A DNA stretch of 5,828 bases from Actinomycetota bacterium. Lineage in GTDB: Bacteria > Actinomycetota > Thermoleophilia > Gaiellales > Gaiellaceae. Location of the stretch: assembly GCA_013697465.1 (NCBI GenBank), contig JACCWU010000116.1, positions 1 to 5,828 of the forward strand, written 5' to 3'. The position numbers and the translations under genes were made by a program. Below, piece after piece: positions 1 through 5,383 of this stretch (the first letter of the stretch is position 1; every line of letters begins with the position of its first letter). The notes beneath the pieces were generated by a model. The model saw only the letters and a program-made list of their open reading frames with translations. It made no database searches and was not told the DNA's origin.

Positions 1-141
1 GAGCGTGACGAGAGCATCCTGCGGGCGCTGCTCGCACAAGATCCGGTAGTCCTCGCGGTAGCGGCGGCGAAGCTCGGCGGCCGTCCGCTCGAGCGCCTCT
101 GCCTGGCCGTCGACGGCGAGGATGACCGGTTGTCCGCTCAC
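1..141 (-). CDS. Receiver-like N-terminus of a probable FAD-dependent thioredoxin-reductase-like protein (partial)
   Basis: Only the first 47 codons lie in the window; the gene runs off the left edge. It starts at a GTG whose bases form a GTGA overlap with the stop codon of the cupin-cyclase gene, so the two are probably translationally coupled. The visible protein has a hydrophobic first strand (PVILAVDG, residues 5-12) followed by a helix rich in Arg and Glu and then DYRILCEQRP. This resembles the start of actinobacterial proteins annotated as fused response regulator/thioredoxin-disulfide reductase, which have a receiver-like domain followed by an FAD/NAD(P)H pyridine nucleotide-disulfide oxidoreductase. 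The family call rests on recall of this N-terminal pattern; no FAD-binding motif is visible. Receivers normally carry two adjacent acidic residues after strand 1. Here Asp11 is kept but is followed by Gly12-Gln13, so the Mg/phosphorylation pocket looks degraded. It could instead be a stand-alone receiver-like protein. Confidence 0.62.
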   Translation of the reverse strand, partial: MSGQPVILAVDGQAEALERTAAELRRRYREDYRILCEQRPQDALVTL

Positions 142-1010
142 GTGAGGAACTCGCCATCCGAGACATAGGCGTAGAGCCGCCATTCGCCGGAAAGCCCTTT
201 GAGCTCCTGCGTCCCACGATCTTCGAACTCGAGTCCCGACGCTTGCGCGAGGGCACGCGTGATCTCGGAGACGAGAATCTCGCCCTCGCCTGCCCGAGCA
301 AGGATGCGCGCCGCTGCGTGGACCGCGACCCCGCGCACGTCACCGCCTACGAGCTCGACCTCACCGACGTGGATTCCAACGCGAACGCCCAGTCCCTCGT
401 TACTGGCCGCTTTGCGTACGGTCGCCGCGCAGTGCAAAGCTCGCGCCGGACCGTCGAACGTGGCGAGCAGCCCGTCGCCGGTCGTCTTCACCTCCCGACC
501 ACCGAAGCGGTCGAGCGCTGCTCGTACCGCCGCGAAATGCGAGGAGAGACGCTCGCGCCAGGCGCGGTCGCCCAGTGTCGCGGCCATCGTCGTCGAGTCG
601 ACCAGATCGGTGAAGAGGAGCGTCGCCAAGGCTCCGCCGCGGCCGGAATGGAGACCGATGAAGGTGTGCACTCCCGTCCATTCGAGCTGCACGAATGGCT
701 CGTCGCCGAGCACCCACCCGTCGTGCCCGGGTGGTACGTCGAGCACGTCGTTGGGCCCGACCTCGAACGTCGTCCCGTCAGCGAGCATGATTTCCGCCCG
801 GCCCGAGAGCACGACGCCTACGTGGCGGGCCTGACACCACTCCCCGCCGACGGTAGGGCGCACGTGCGTCGACCAGCGCCAGCCGGGCTGGTGGACGACG
901 TAACCGACCGTGAAGTCGCCGACCTCGACGAGTTTCGCGGTGAGAAGCGGGAACTCGATCGTGTCGTCTGGTTTATCGAAGCTCTTCGAGCGAAGCTCGG
1001 CCACCAGCAC
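138..1010 (-). CDS. Cupin-class III adenylate cyclase fusion protein
   Basis: A 290-residue cytoplasmic protein with no signal peptide or membrane segment. Residues about 30-112 form a cupin domain: His49, Cys59, His63 and a GxLSGRAEI-like turn, then the second motif GPNDVLDVPPGH (85-96). Residues about 128-285 form a class III nucleotidyl cyclase domain. Its metal-binding aspartates are Asp135 (FTD) and Asp179 (KTTGDG). Lys175 and Asp224 sit at the adenine-specifying spacings known from mycobacterial and mammalian cyclases, so ATP to cAMP is the predicted reaction. The transition-state Arg is Arg235, but the partner Asn is replaced by His231 (VHAAAR), a variant I recall in actinobacterial relatives. 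The C-terminal ELKG and WRLYAY motifs are typical. The inferred role is a ligand- or metal-sensing cupin that tunes cyclase output. The start is the GTG at 1010, because an in-frame stop lies 18 bases upstream; the GTG two codons later is an alternative. The stop overlaps the next gene by GTGA. Confidence 0.9.
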   Translation of the reverse strand: MLVAELRSKSFDKPDDTIEFPLLTAKLVEVGDFTVGYVVHQPGWRWSTHVRPTVGGEWCQARHVGVVLSGRAEIMLADGTTFEVGPNDVLDVPPGHDGWVLGDEPFVQLEWTGVHTFIGLHSGRGGALATLLFTDLVDSTTMAATLGDRAWRERLSSHFAAVRAALDRFGGREVKTTGDGLLATFDGPARALHCAATVRKAASNEGLGVRVGIHVGEVELVGGDVRGVAVHAAARILARAGEGEILVSEITRALAQASGLEFEDRGTQELKGLSGEWRLYAYVSDGEFLT

Positions 1011-1028
1011 ATTGTCGCGGATGACCTC

Positions 1029-2069
1029 TCAAGAATGAAACGCCGCAAGCTTCTCCGACTCCTCCCGCAGCTCGCCTTGCACCGCTCGGTCGAGTCGCTC
1101 GAACGGCGTCGTGTGGACGCGCCCGTCCGCGTAGCGCCACGTTCCTGCCACCGCCCCGTCGACGAGAAACGTCCCGACGGAGTGCGGCGTCTTCGTGGAG
1201 AAGATCAGCGGCCTGTAGCGCTCGGGGAGGATTCCGGTGCGCCGCGCGTGGACGAGCAGCGTCGCATCCCAGGTCGGGAGGAAACGCACAGGCGCAGCGG
1301 TCTCGGGATCGGGAAGGGGCGCGCGCGGGAGGTCGACGAGCCCGGCGCCGTCGCAGGCCCGGAACCGGCGCACCTTCAGGCGCGCGAGAGCGGGCTCGAG
1401 GTCGCGCGCATTCATGCCCGCCCACTTCGCGATGTCCGCGGGCGACGCGGGTCCGAACCCGCCGAGATAGCGGCGGACGAGGTGGTCGAGAGCGTCGTCG
1501 AAGGCGACGTGGTCCACACCGATCCAGCGCTCGGCCGTCTGGAAGAGATGAGCGCGCCGCTGCTCCCAGGTTCCGGACGGAGGTACGCGGACGAGCTCGA
1601 GCCAGGGCCCCACCATGCCCCATCCCGGTCCGATAACCCGCACGAGCTCCTCGTGGCGCCGCGGCCCGCTTGCCATGAGCGCACGCAACTCGTCCGCGGC
1701 GGCCTCGAGCTCTCGTTCGACCGGACGCGGGCGGCGCACGCGCAGCCACCAGTCCCGCTGGGCCGACCGGATCGCAACCGCCAAGGGCCAGAAGTCGCGC
1801 TTCGAGACGACATGAATGGTCGCTCGTAACAGCGTGGCGTTCACCACCGTGCGCCGCTCGAGCGCGCGCGCGAGATCCTCGCGCCGGAAGTTCTCGAGGC
1901 ACGACCATAGGCGGATGTACGCGTTCGGTGCGTACTGGTTCTGGATCCCGCCAATGCGCTCGACAGCTCGCGGGATCGACAGCGTCGCCCGCTCGAGCAG
2001 GAGCTGCCGCGCGAGCAGCGCCCGGTTCAACTCCCGCTGGGTGAGCGTGCGCACGGCATCGGCTCGCAA
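1029..2069 (-). CDS. Winged-helix DNA-binding protein, AlkZ/YcaQ-like (HTH_42 family)
   Basis: This protein of up to 346 residues matches the HTH_42 winged-helix family, which includes the DNA glycosylases AlkZ and YcaQ/AlkX that remove alkylated or crosslinked bases. The family's catalytic QxQ signature is present as Gln43-Asn-Gln45 in GGIQNQYAPNAYIRLWS. It is followed by the usual LEN-F segment and LLRATIHVVSK (80-90), where the family places its DNA-contacting beta-hairpin. Further winged-helix blocks include HLVRRYLGGFGPASPADIAK (196-215) and a C-terminal beta-rich part with FLPTWDATLLV (263-273). Length is normal for the family. Glycosylase activity is inferred from the retained Gln pair; many members are uncharacterised. 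The longest start is a TTG at 2069. A GTG at 2054 (giving VRTLTQREL) is equally likely, and neither has a clear Shine-Dalgarno. The gene leads a minus-strand group with the cupin-cyclase 18 bases downstream, and it is divergent from the exporter gene. Confidence 0.85.
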   Translation of the reverse strand: MRADAVRTLTQRELNRALLARQLLLERATLSIPRAVERIGGIQNQYAPNAYIRLWSCLENFRREDLARALERRTVVNATLLRATIHVVSKRDFWPLAVAIRSAQRDWWLRVRRPRPVERELEAAADELRALMASGPRRHEELVRVIGPGWGMVGPWLELVRVPPSGTWEQRRAHLFQTAERWIGVDHVAFDDALDHLVRRYLGGFGPASPADIAKWAGMNARDLEPALARLKVRRFRACDGAGLVDLPRAPLPDPETAAPVRFLPTWDATLLVHARRTGILPERYRPLIFSTKTPHSVGTFLVDGAVAGTWRYADGRVHTTPFERLDRAVQGELREESEKLAAFHS

Positions 2070-2076
2070 GGACGCG

Positions 2077-2082
2077 ACTGTA
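2077..2082 (-). promoter_or_regulatory. Candidate -10 element (TACAGT) for the winged-helix gene group
   Basis: On the minus strand TACAGT fits the TAnnnT pattern of actinobacterial -10 boxes. It ends 7 bases before the TTG at 2069, so transcription would begin about at that codon, or about 15 bases before the alternative GTG at 2054. No convincing -35 hexamer is visible. It shares two bases with the plus-strand candidate, so the two promoters could compete. Confidence 0.35.
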
Positions 2083-2086
2083 GCCT
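2081..2086 (+). promoter_or_regulatory. Candidate -10 element (TAGCCT) giving a leaderless exporter transcript
   Basis: TAGCCT fits TAnnnT and is followed by six bases and then the ATG at 2093. This is the spacing expected if transcription starts on the A of the start codon. No Shine-Dalgarno sequence precedes this ATG, which supports leaderless translation as is common in Actinomycetota. No clear -35 hexamer is visible. Confidence 0.4.
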
Positions 2087-2092
2087 CCGTGC

Positions 2093-2716
2093 ATGCTCGC
2101 GAGCCTGCTGGCCTTCGTTGCGGTCTCGGCGGTCGTCATCTGCACTCCCGGCCAGGACACGGCACTGACGATCCGCAACACGCTTGCGGGCGGTCGCGGT
2201 GGAGGAATCGCGACCGCCGCAGGCGTTGCGCTCGGCCAGGCGGTGTGGACGCTGGCCGCCAGTGCCGGTCTCGTGGCCCTGATTTCGGCCTCGGAACCGG
2301 CGTTTCGCGCGCTCAAGCTCGCGGGCGCTGCGTATCTCGTCTACCTCGGGGCACAGTCGCTCTACGCCGCGCTCGGCCGGCACGAGCGTCGGCGACTCGG
2401 CACTCCGAACGTCACGCTGTCGTCGCGGCGCGCGCTGCGGCAGGGTGTGGTCAGCAACCTCGGCAACCCGAAGATGGCGGTGTTCTTCGCGAGTCTCCTG
2501 CCACAGTTCGCGCCGAGCGGAGGAGCGTCGTTCCCGGTGCTACTCGCACTCGGGCTCCTCTTCTGTGCGCTGACGCTTTCCTGGCTCACGTTCTACGCGA
2601 TCGTGGTTGCCCGTGCCCACAGCTTCCTCGCAGGACCGATGCGCCGCGCCCTCAGCGCGATCACAGGCGTGGTGCTCGTCGCTTTCGGCGTCCGCCTCGC
2701 CACTGAGCGCAACTAA
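2093..2716 (+). CDS. LysE/RhtB-family amino-acid exporter
   Basis: A 207-residue integral membrane protein of normal length for the LysE/RhtB translocator family, which exports amino acids or related small metabolites across the cytoplasmic membrane. The N-terminal hydrophobic helix ends in the family signature CTPGQDT (17-23). Then come GVALGQAVWTLAASAGLVAL (helix 2, about 44-63), KLAGAAYLVYLG (75-86), the loop motif NLGNPK (122-127), and three hydrophobic stretches at about 128-139, 148-173 and 188-203. The basic segment RHERRRL (96-102) should lie in the cytoplasm. The substrate cannot be told from sequence. The ATG is preceded by a -10-like TAGCCT and no ribosome binding site, so the message is probably leaderless. 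It is the only plus-strand gene here. It is divergent from the winged-helix gene and convergent with csoR, with overlapping stop codons. No transcription factor gene of the kind usually paired with LysE exporters lies next to it. Confidence 0.9.
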   Translation: MLASLLAFVAVSAVVICTPGQDTALTIRNTLAGGRGGGIATAAGVALGQAVWTLAASAGLVALISASEPAFRALKLAGAAYLVYLGAQSLYAALGRHERRRLGTPNVTLSSRRALRQGVVSNLGNPKMAVFFASLLPQFAPSGGASFPVLLALGLLFCALTLSWLTFYAIVVARAHSFLAGPMRRALSAITGVVLVAFGVRLATERN

Positions 2717-3021
2717 CGAGTCCGCGCGAAGCGGCGCACGGCCTCGAGGAGCTCCTTGCTCTTCTCGCCCGCTTCGGCCGGGTCCCCGGAAGCGAGTGCG
2801 CCCGCCACGCAGTGGTTCACGTGGTCGTCGAGGATCCTGAAGGCGAGGCTGTCGAGCGCGGTCGAGATCGCGGCGATCTGGGTGAGCACGTCGATGCAGT
2901 ACCGGTCCTCCTCGATCATCCGCTCGATGCCGCGCACCTGGCCCTCGATCCGGTGCAGGCGCTTGGCGAGCGCCGCCTTGTCGGCAACGTAGCCGTGGGT
3001 CCGCGCCTCCTTCGTACTCAC
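2713..3021 (-). CDS. csoR: CsoR-type copper(I)-sensing transcriptional repressor
   Basis: A 102-residue, all-helical DNA-binding protein of the CsoR/RcnR (DUF156) family. The family fingerprint RLHRIEGQVRGIERMIEEDR (21-40) is present. The Cu(I) ligands are Cys42, His67 and Cys71, with exactly the 25- and 4-residue spacings of Mycobacterium tuberculosis CsoR (Cys36, His61, Cys65). Tyr41 and a Glu at 83-86 fit the second-shell residues. The Cys-His-Cys set points to copper rather than nickel (RcnR) or persulfide (CstR). It should bind the inverted repeat upstream of copZ when apo and release it when Cu(I) is bound. It is the last gene of the copZ-copA-csoR operon, so it represses itself. Its GTG start overlaps the copA stop as GTGA and has a purine-rich ribosome binding site 7 bases upstream. 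Its TAG stop overlaps the stop of the convergent exporter gene. Confidence 0.95.
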   Translation of the reverse strand: MSTKEARTHGYVADKAALAKRLHRIEGQVRGIERMIEEDRYCIDVLTQIAAISTALDSLAFRILDDHVNHCVAGALASGDPAEAGEKSKELLEAVRRFARTR

Positions 3022-5141
3022 GTGACAGCCCCCTCTCGAACGCTCCGGAAACGGCGAAGCCGGAGACTGTTGCTAACGACGAAGACGCTCGAGAACGCCA
3101 TTGCGGCCGCGGCGATCATGGGGTTGAGCAGACCTGCCACAGCGAGCGGGATCGCCGCCACGTTGTAGGCGAAGGCCCAGAAGAGATTGCCCTTGATCGT
3201 CCGCAGCGTTCGCCGGGCGAGCCCGATGGCGTCGGCTGCCGCACGGAGGTCGCCGGACACGAGCGTGAGATCCGACGCCTCGATAGCCACGTCTGTGCCG
3301 GTCCCGATTGCAAGCCCGAGGTCTGCCTGGGCGAGCGCGGGAGCGTCGTTGATCCCGTCGCCGACCATCGCCACGACCTCGCCCTGCTCCTGCAGGCGCT
3401 TCACCTCGGCGATCTTGTCCTCCGGATAGACCTCGGCCAGCACACGCTCGATGCCCACTTCCTCGGCAACCCGCTCTGCCGTCTCCCGGTTGTCGCCCGT
3501 GAGCAGGACCGGCGTCAGGCCCATGCGGCGGAGCTCGGTGACCGCCTGGGCGCTCGTCGGCTTCACCGTGTCCCGGACGAGGAGCGTTGCGCGGGGTACA
3601 CCGTCCCACGAGACCGTGATCGCCCCGTCCTGCCGCCCGACCTCGACCTCGTGGCCGTCGACGACTCCACGGACACCCGTGCCAGGCAGGTTCCGAAACG
3701 CCGTGACGGCGGGCAGATCGCCGAGCTCCCGCTTCGCCGCAGTCGCGACCGCCTGCGCGATCGGGTGCTCCGAGGCGGCTTCGACTGCGCCGCCAAGCCG
3801 GAGCACGTCCGCGCGGGTGGCTCCGTTCAGCGGCGTGACGTCGGTGAGCTCCATCTTGCCTTCGGTGACCGTTCCGGTCTTGTCGAGGACGATCGTCCCG
3901 ACTCTCCGCGTCTGCTCGAGGACCTCCGGGCCCTTGATGAGGACGCCGAGCTGTGCCCCGCGCCCCGTTCCCACCATGAGAGCAGTGGGCGTCGCGAGGC
4001 CCAGAGCGCACGGGCAGGCGATGATGAGAACAGCGACCGCGGCGGTGAAGGCATCCTCGTAGGACGCTCCGGCGACGAGCCAGCCCGCGAGGGTCGCGAG
4101 CGAAATCAGGATGACGACGGGCACGAAGACCGCCGAGATGCGATCCACGAGCCGCTGCACCGGCGCCTTGCCGGACTGCGCCGCCTCGACCAGCCGGGCG
4201 ATTTGGGCAAGCGCCGTGTCCGCTCCGACCTTCGTGGCGCGGACGAGCAGCCGCCCGTAGGTGTTGATGGACGCACCGGCCACGTCCGACCCGGGCTCTA
4301 CCTCGACCGGAATCGACTCGCCGGTCAGCATCGACTGGTCGATCGCGGACTCGCCCTCGACCACCTCGCCGTCCGTCGGGATCTTCTCTCCTGGGCGGAC
4401 GACCATCACGTCGCCTGGACGCACATCCTCGATCGCGACGGCGACCTCCTGCCCGTCGCGCAGCACGCGCGCCTCCTTGGCGCCGAGCTCGAGGAGCTTG
4501 CGAATCGCCTCGCTCGACCGGCTCTTCGCGCGGGCTTCGAAATACCGCCCGAGAAGGATCAACGTAGTGATGACGGCGGCCGCCTCGAAGTACGTGTGCG
4601 CCTCCAGGCCGCCGACAAGGACGACCGCCGACCAGCCCCACGCCGCGAGGGTGCCGATGGAGATGAGGGTGTCCATCGTCGCGGCGAGATGGCGCGCGCT
4701 CTGGAGCGCGGCCCGGTGGAACCCGATCCCGCTCCAGAAGACCACGGGCGTCGCCAGAACCAGCGCGACCCACTCCCAGCCGGAGAACTGAAGCGGGGAG
4801 ACCATCCCGATGAGCGCCACCGGAACGGTCAGGACGATCGCTGCGAATAAGCGCCGGCGAAGCGCCGCGCCGGACTCCAGGTGGTGCTGGTGTCCCGTCG
4901 CGTCGTCCGCGTCGGAGACGGCTCTCGCGCCGTATCCCGCGGCCTCCACGGCAGCGACGAGGTCGTCGACCGCGATCGCCGGATCGTGGCGGACGGTGGC
5001 TTGCTCCGTCGCGAAGTTCACCGTCGCCTCGACGCCCTCGAGCTTGTTCAGCTTCCGCTCGATGCGCGCGACGCACGACGCGCAGGTCATGCCCTCGAGG
5101 TCGAGGCGAACTTCCTCGGGCTCGGTGAGGGTCGACGTCAC
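3018..5141 (-). CDS. copA: P1B-1-type copper(I)-exporting ATPase
   Basis: A 707-residue membrane ATPase that uses ATP to export Cu(I) across the cytoplasmic membrane. Motifs in order: one N-terminal metal-binding domain with GMTCASC (17-23; Cys20, Cys23); a linker containing HQHH (84-87); hydrophobic helices at about 98-118, 122-140, 157-177 and 182-200; actuator TGES (273-276); the ion-channel motif CPC (376-378); phosphorylation motif DKTGT (420-424, Asp420); SEHP (457-460); TGDN (548-551); GDGIND (594-599). The last two helices carry YN (659-660) and MAFSS (681-685). CPC, YN and MxxSS together define Cu(I) specificity. The region between VGR (501) and DTVKPTS (524) is about 20-30 residues shorter than I expect, so the nucleotide-binding domain is compact. 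The GTG at 5141 is chosen because it overlaps the copZ stop as GTGA and begins the conserved domain. Longer readings only translate copZ out of frame. The stop overlaps csoR by GTGA. Confidence 0.95.
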   Translation of the reverse strand: MTSTLTEPEEVRLDLEGMTCASCVARIERKLNKLEGVEATVNFATEQATVRHDPAIAVDDLVAAVEAAGYGARAVSDADDATGHQHHLESGAALRRRLFAAIVLTVPVALIGMVSPLQFSGWEWVALVLATPVVFWSGIGFHRAALQSARHLAATMDTLISIGTLAAWGWSAVVLVGGLEAHTYFEAAAVITTLILLGRYFEARAKSRSSEAIRKLLELGAKEARVLRDGQEVAVAIEDVRPGDVMVVRPGEKIPTDGEVVEGESAIDQSMLTGESIPVEVEPGSDVAGASINTYGRLLVRATKVGADTALAQIARLVEAAQSGKAPVQRLVDRISAVFVPVVILISLATLAGWLVAGASYEDAFTAAVAVLIIACPCALGLATPTALMVGTGRGAQLGVLIKGPEVLEQTRRVGTIVLDKTGTVTEGKMELTDVTPLNGATRADVLRLGGAVEAASEHPIAQAVATAAKRELGDLPAVTAFRNLPGTGVRGVVDGHEVEVGRQDGAITVSWDGVPRATLLVRDTVKPTSAQAVTELRRMGLTPVLLTGDNRETAERVAEEVGIERVLAEVYPEDKIAEVKRLQEQGEVVAMVGDGINDAPALAQADLGLAIGTGTDVAIEASDLTLVSGDLRAAADAIGLARRTLRTIKGNLFWAFAYNVAAIPLAVAGLLNPMIAAAAMAFSSVFVVSNSLRLRRFRSVREGAVT
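3029..3037 (-). promoter_or_regulatory. Ribosome binding site of csoR
   Basis: GAGAGGGGG on the minus strand lies 7 bases before the GTG at 3021, inside the end of copA. It supports this start and suggests that csoR can be initiated independently as well as by coupling through the GTGA overlap. Confidence 0.55.
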
Positions 5142-5341
5142 GCGGCTTCGTACCCCGCTTCCTGGATCGCCGCGCGGAGCTGCTCGTCCGAGAGCTCCCG
5201 CCCTGAAACGGTCACGATCTTGGTCTCCAGGTCGACACCGACGACCTCGACTCCCGGTACCTCGGATACCTCTTCGCGGATGGACATCTCGCAATGCTGG
5301 CAGTGCATCGCCGGGACGCTGTACGTCATCGTCTCGCTCAC
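5138..5341 (-). CDS. copZ: CopZ-like copper chaperone (heavy-metal-associated domain)
   Basis: A 67-residue soluble protein consisting of a single ferredoxin-like heavy-metal-associated domain. The Cu(I)-binding motif is MHCQHC (12-17; Cys14 and Cys17, with His13 and His16 beside them). The remainder follows the beta-alpha-beta-beta-alpha-beta pattern ending in LRAAIQEAGYEAA, as is usual for CopZ. It should carry Cu(I) in the cytoplasm and hand it to the N-terminal domain of CopA, encoded next. The GTG at 5341 is preferred because AAAGGAGA lies just upstream; an ATG at codon 5 is the alternative. It is the first gene of the copZ-copA-csoR operon and its stop overlaps the copA start as GTGA. 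The CsoR operator lies 15 bases upstream, so copper induction is expected. Confidence 0.93.
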   Translation of the reverse strand: MSETMTYSVPAMHCQHCEMSIREEVSEVPGVEVVGVDLETKIVTVSGRELSDEQLRAAIQEAGYEAA

Positions 5342-5344
5342 GAC

Positions 5345-5352
5345 TCTCCTTT
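5345..5352 (-). promoter_or_regulatory. Ribosome binding site of copZ
   Basis: AAAGGAGA on the minus strand lies 3 bases before the GTG at 5341, with the GGAG core 4 bases away. It is the strongest Shine-Dalgarno in the window and favours the GTG over the ATG four codons later. Confidence 0.7.
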
Positions 5353-5354
5353 CG

Positions 5355-5383
5355 AATATACCCTCGTAGGGTATATCAGAAAA
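5355..5383 (-). promoter_or_regulatory. Candidate promoter of the copZ-copA-csoR operon
   Basis: On the minus strand TATATT (5360-5355) matches the -10 consensus at five of six positions. A weak TTTTCT (5383-5378) lies 17 bases upstream as a possible -35, inside the last codons of the hydrolase gene. The CsoR operator fills the spacer and most of the -10, as expected for repression. Transcription from this -10 would start inside the ribosome binding site. The alternative TACCCT (5373-5368) would leave a leader of about 20 bases, so the exact promoter is uncertain. Confidence 0.4.
5356..5376. promoter_or_regulatory. CsoR operator (copper-responsive inverted repeat)
   Basis: A perfect inverted repeat: left arm ATATACCCT, 3-base spacer CGT, and a right arm that is the exact reverse complement of the left. 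It is the clearest AT-rich palindrome in an otherwise GC-rich window. The TACCC...GGGTA core is characteristic of known CsoR operators upstream of bacterial copper-efflux genes. It sits 15 bases upstream of copZ and overlaps both candidate -10 elements. The binding protein is probably the CsoR encoded at the far end of the same operon. Its outer base also belongs to the stop codon of the hydrolase gene. Confidence 0.85.

Noticed and set aside
1010..1012. ATG one base out of step at the start of the cyclase gene
   Set aside because: It opens a different frame without cupin motifs; the GTG at 1010 gives the cupin-cyclase protein.
243..1829. A 528-codon open frame on the plus strand
   Set aside because: It lies wholly antisense to the winged-helix and cyclase genes, both with clear family motifs. 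The translation is Arg/Glu-rich low-complexity sequence typical of GC-rich shadow frames.
973..2316. A 447-codon minus-strand frame spanning the winged-helix gene and the exporter start
   Set aside because: Arg/Ala-rich shadow that crosses a divergent gene boundary and shows no domain.
2747..2756. Palindrome AGGAGCTCCT near the end of csoR
   Set aside because: It is inside coding sequence, has no loop and no following T-run, so it does not support a terminator.
2713..3021. CstR (persulfide sensor), suggested by a nearby metallo-beta-lactamase-fold gene as in cst operons
   Set aside because: CstR lacks the His ligand; here Cys42-His67-Cys71 matches copper CsoR and the operon encodes a copper chaperone and pump.
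3651..4850. A 399-codon plus-strand frame
   Set aside because: Antisense shadow of copA with no recognisable domain.
3073..5076. A 667-codon minus-strand frame inside copA
   Set aside because: It is out of frame with copA, very Arg/Gly-rich and has no recognisable motif, while copA carries every P-type ATPase signature.
5142..5294. N-terminal extension of copA by 51 codons
   Set aside because: It reads copZ out of frame and gives an Arg/Gly-rich tail; the GTG at 5141 starts just before the conserved metal-binding domain and overlaps the copZ stop.
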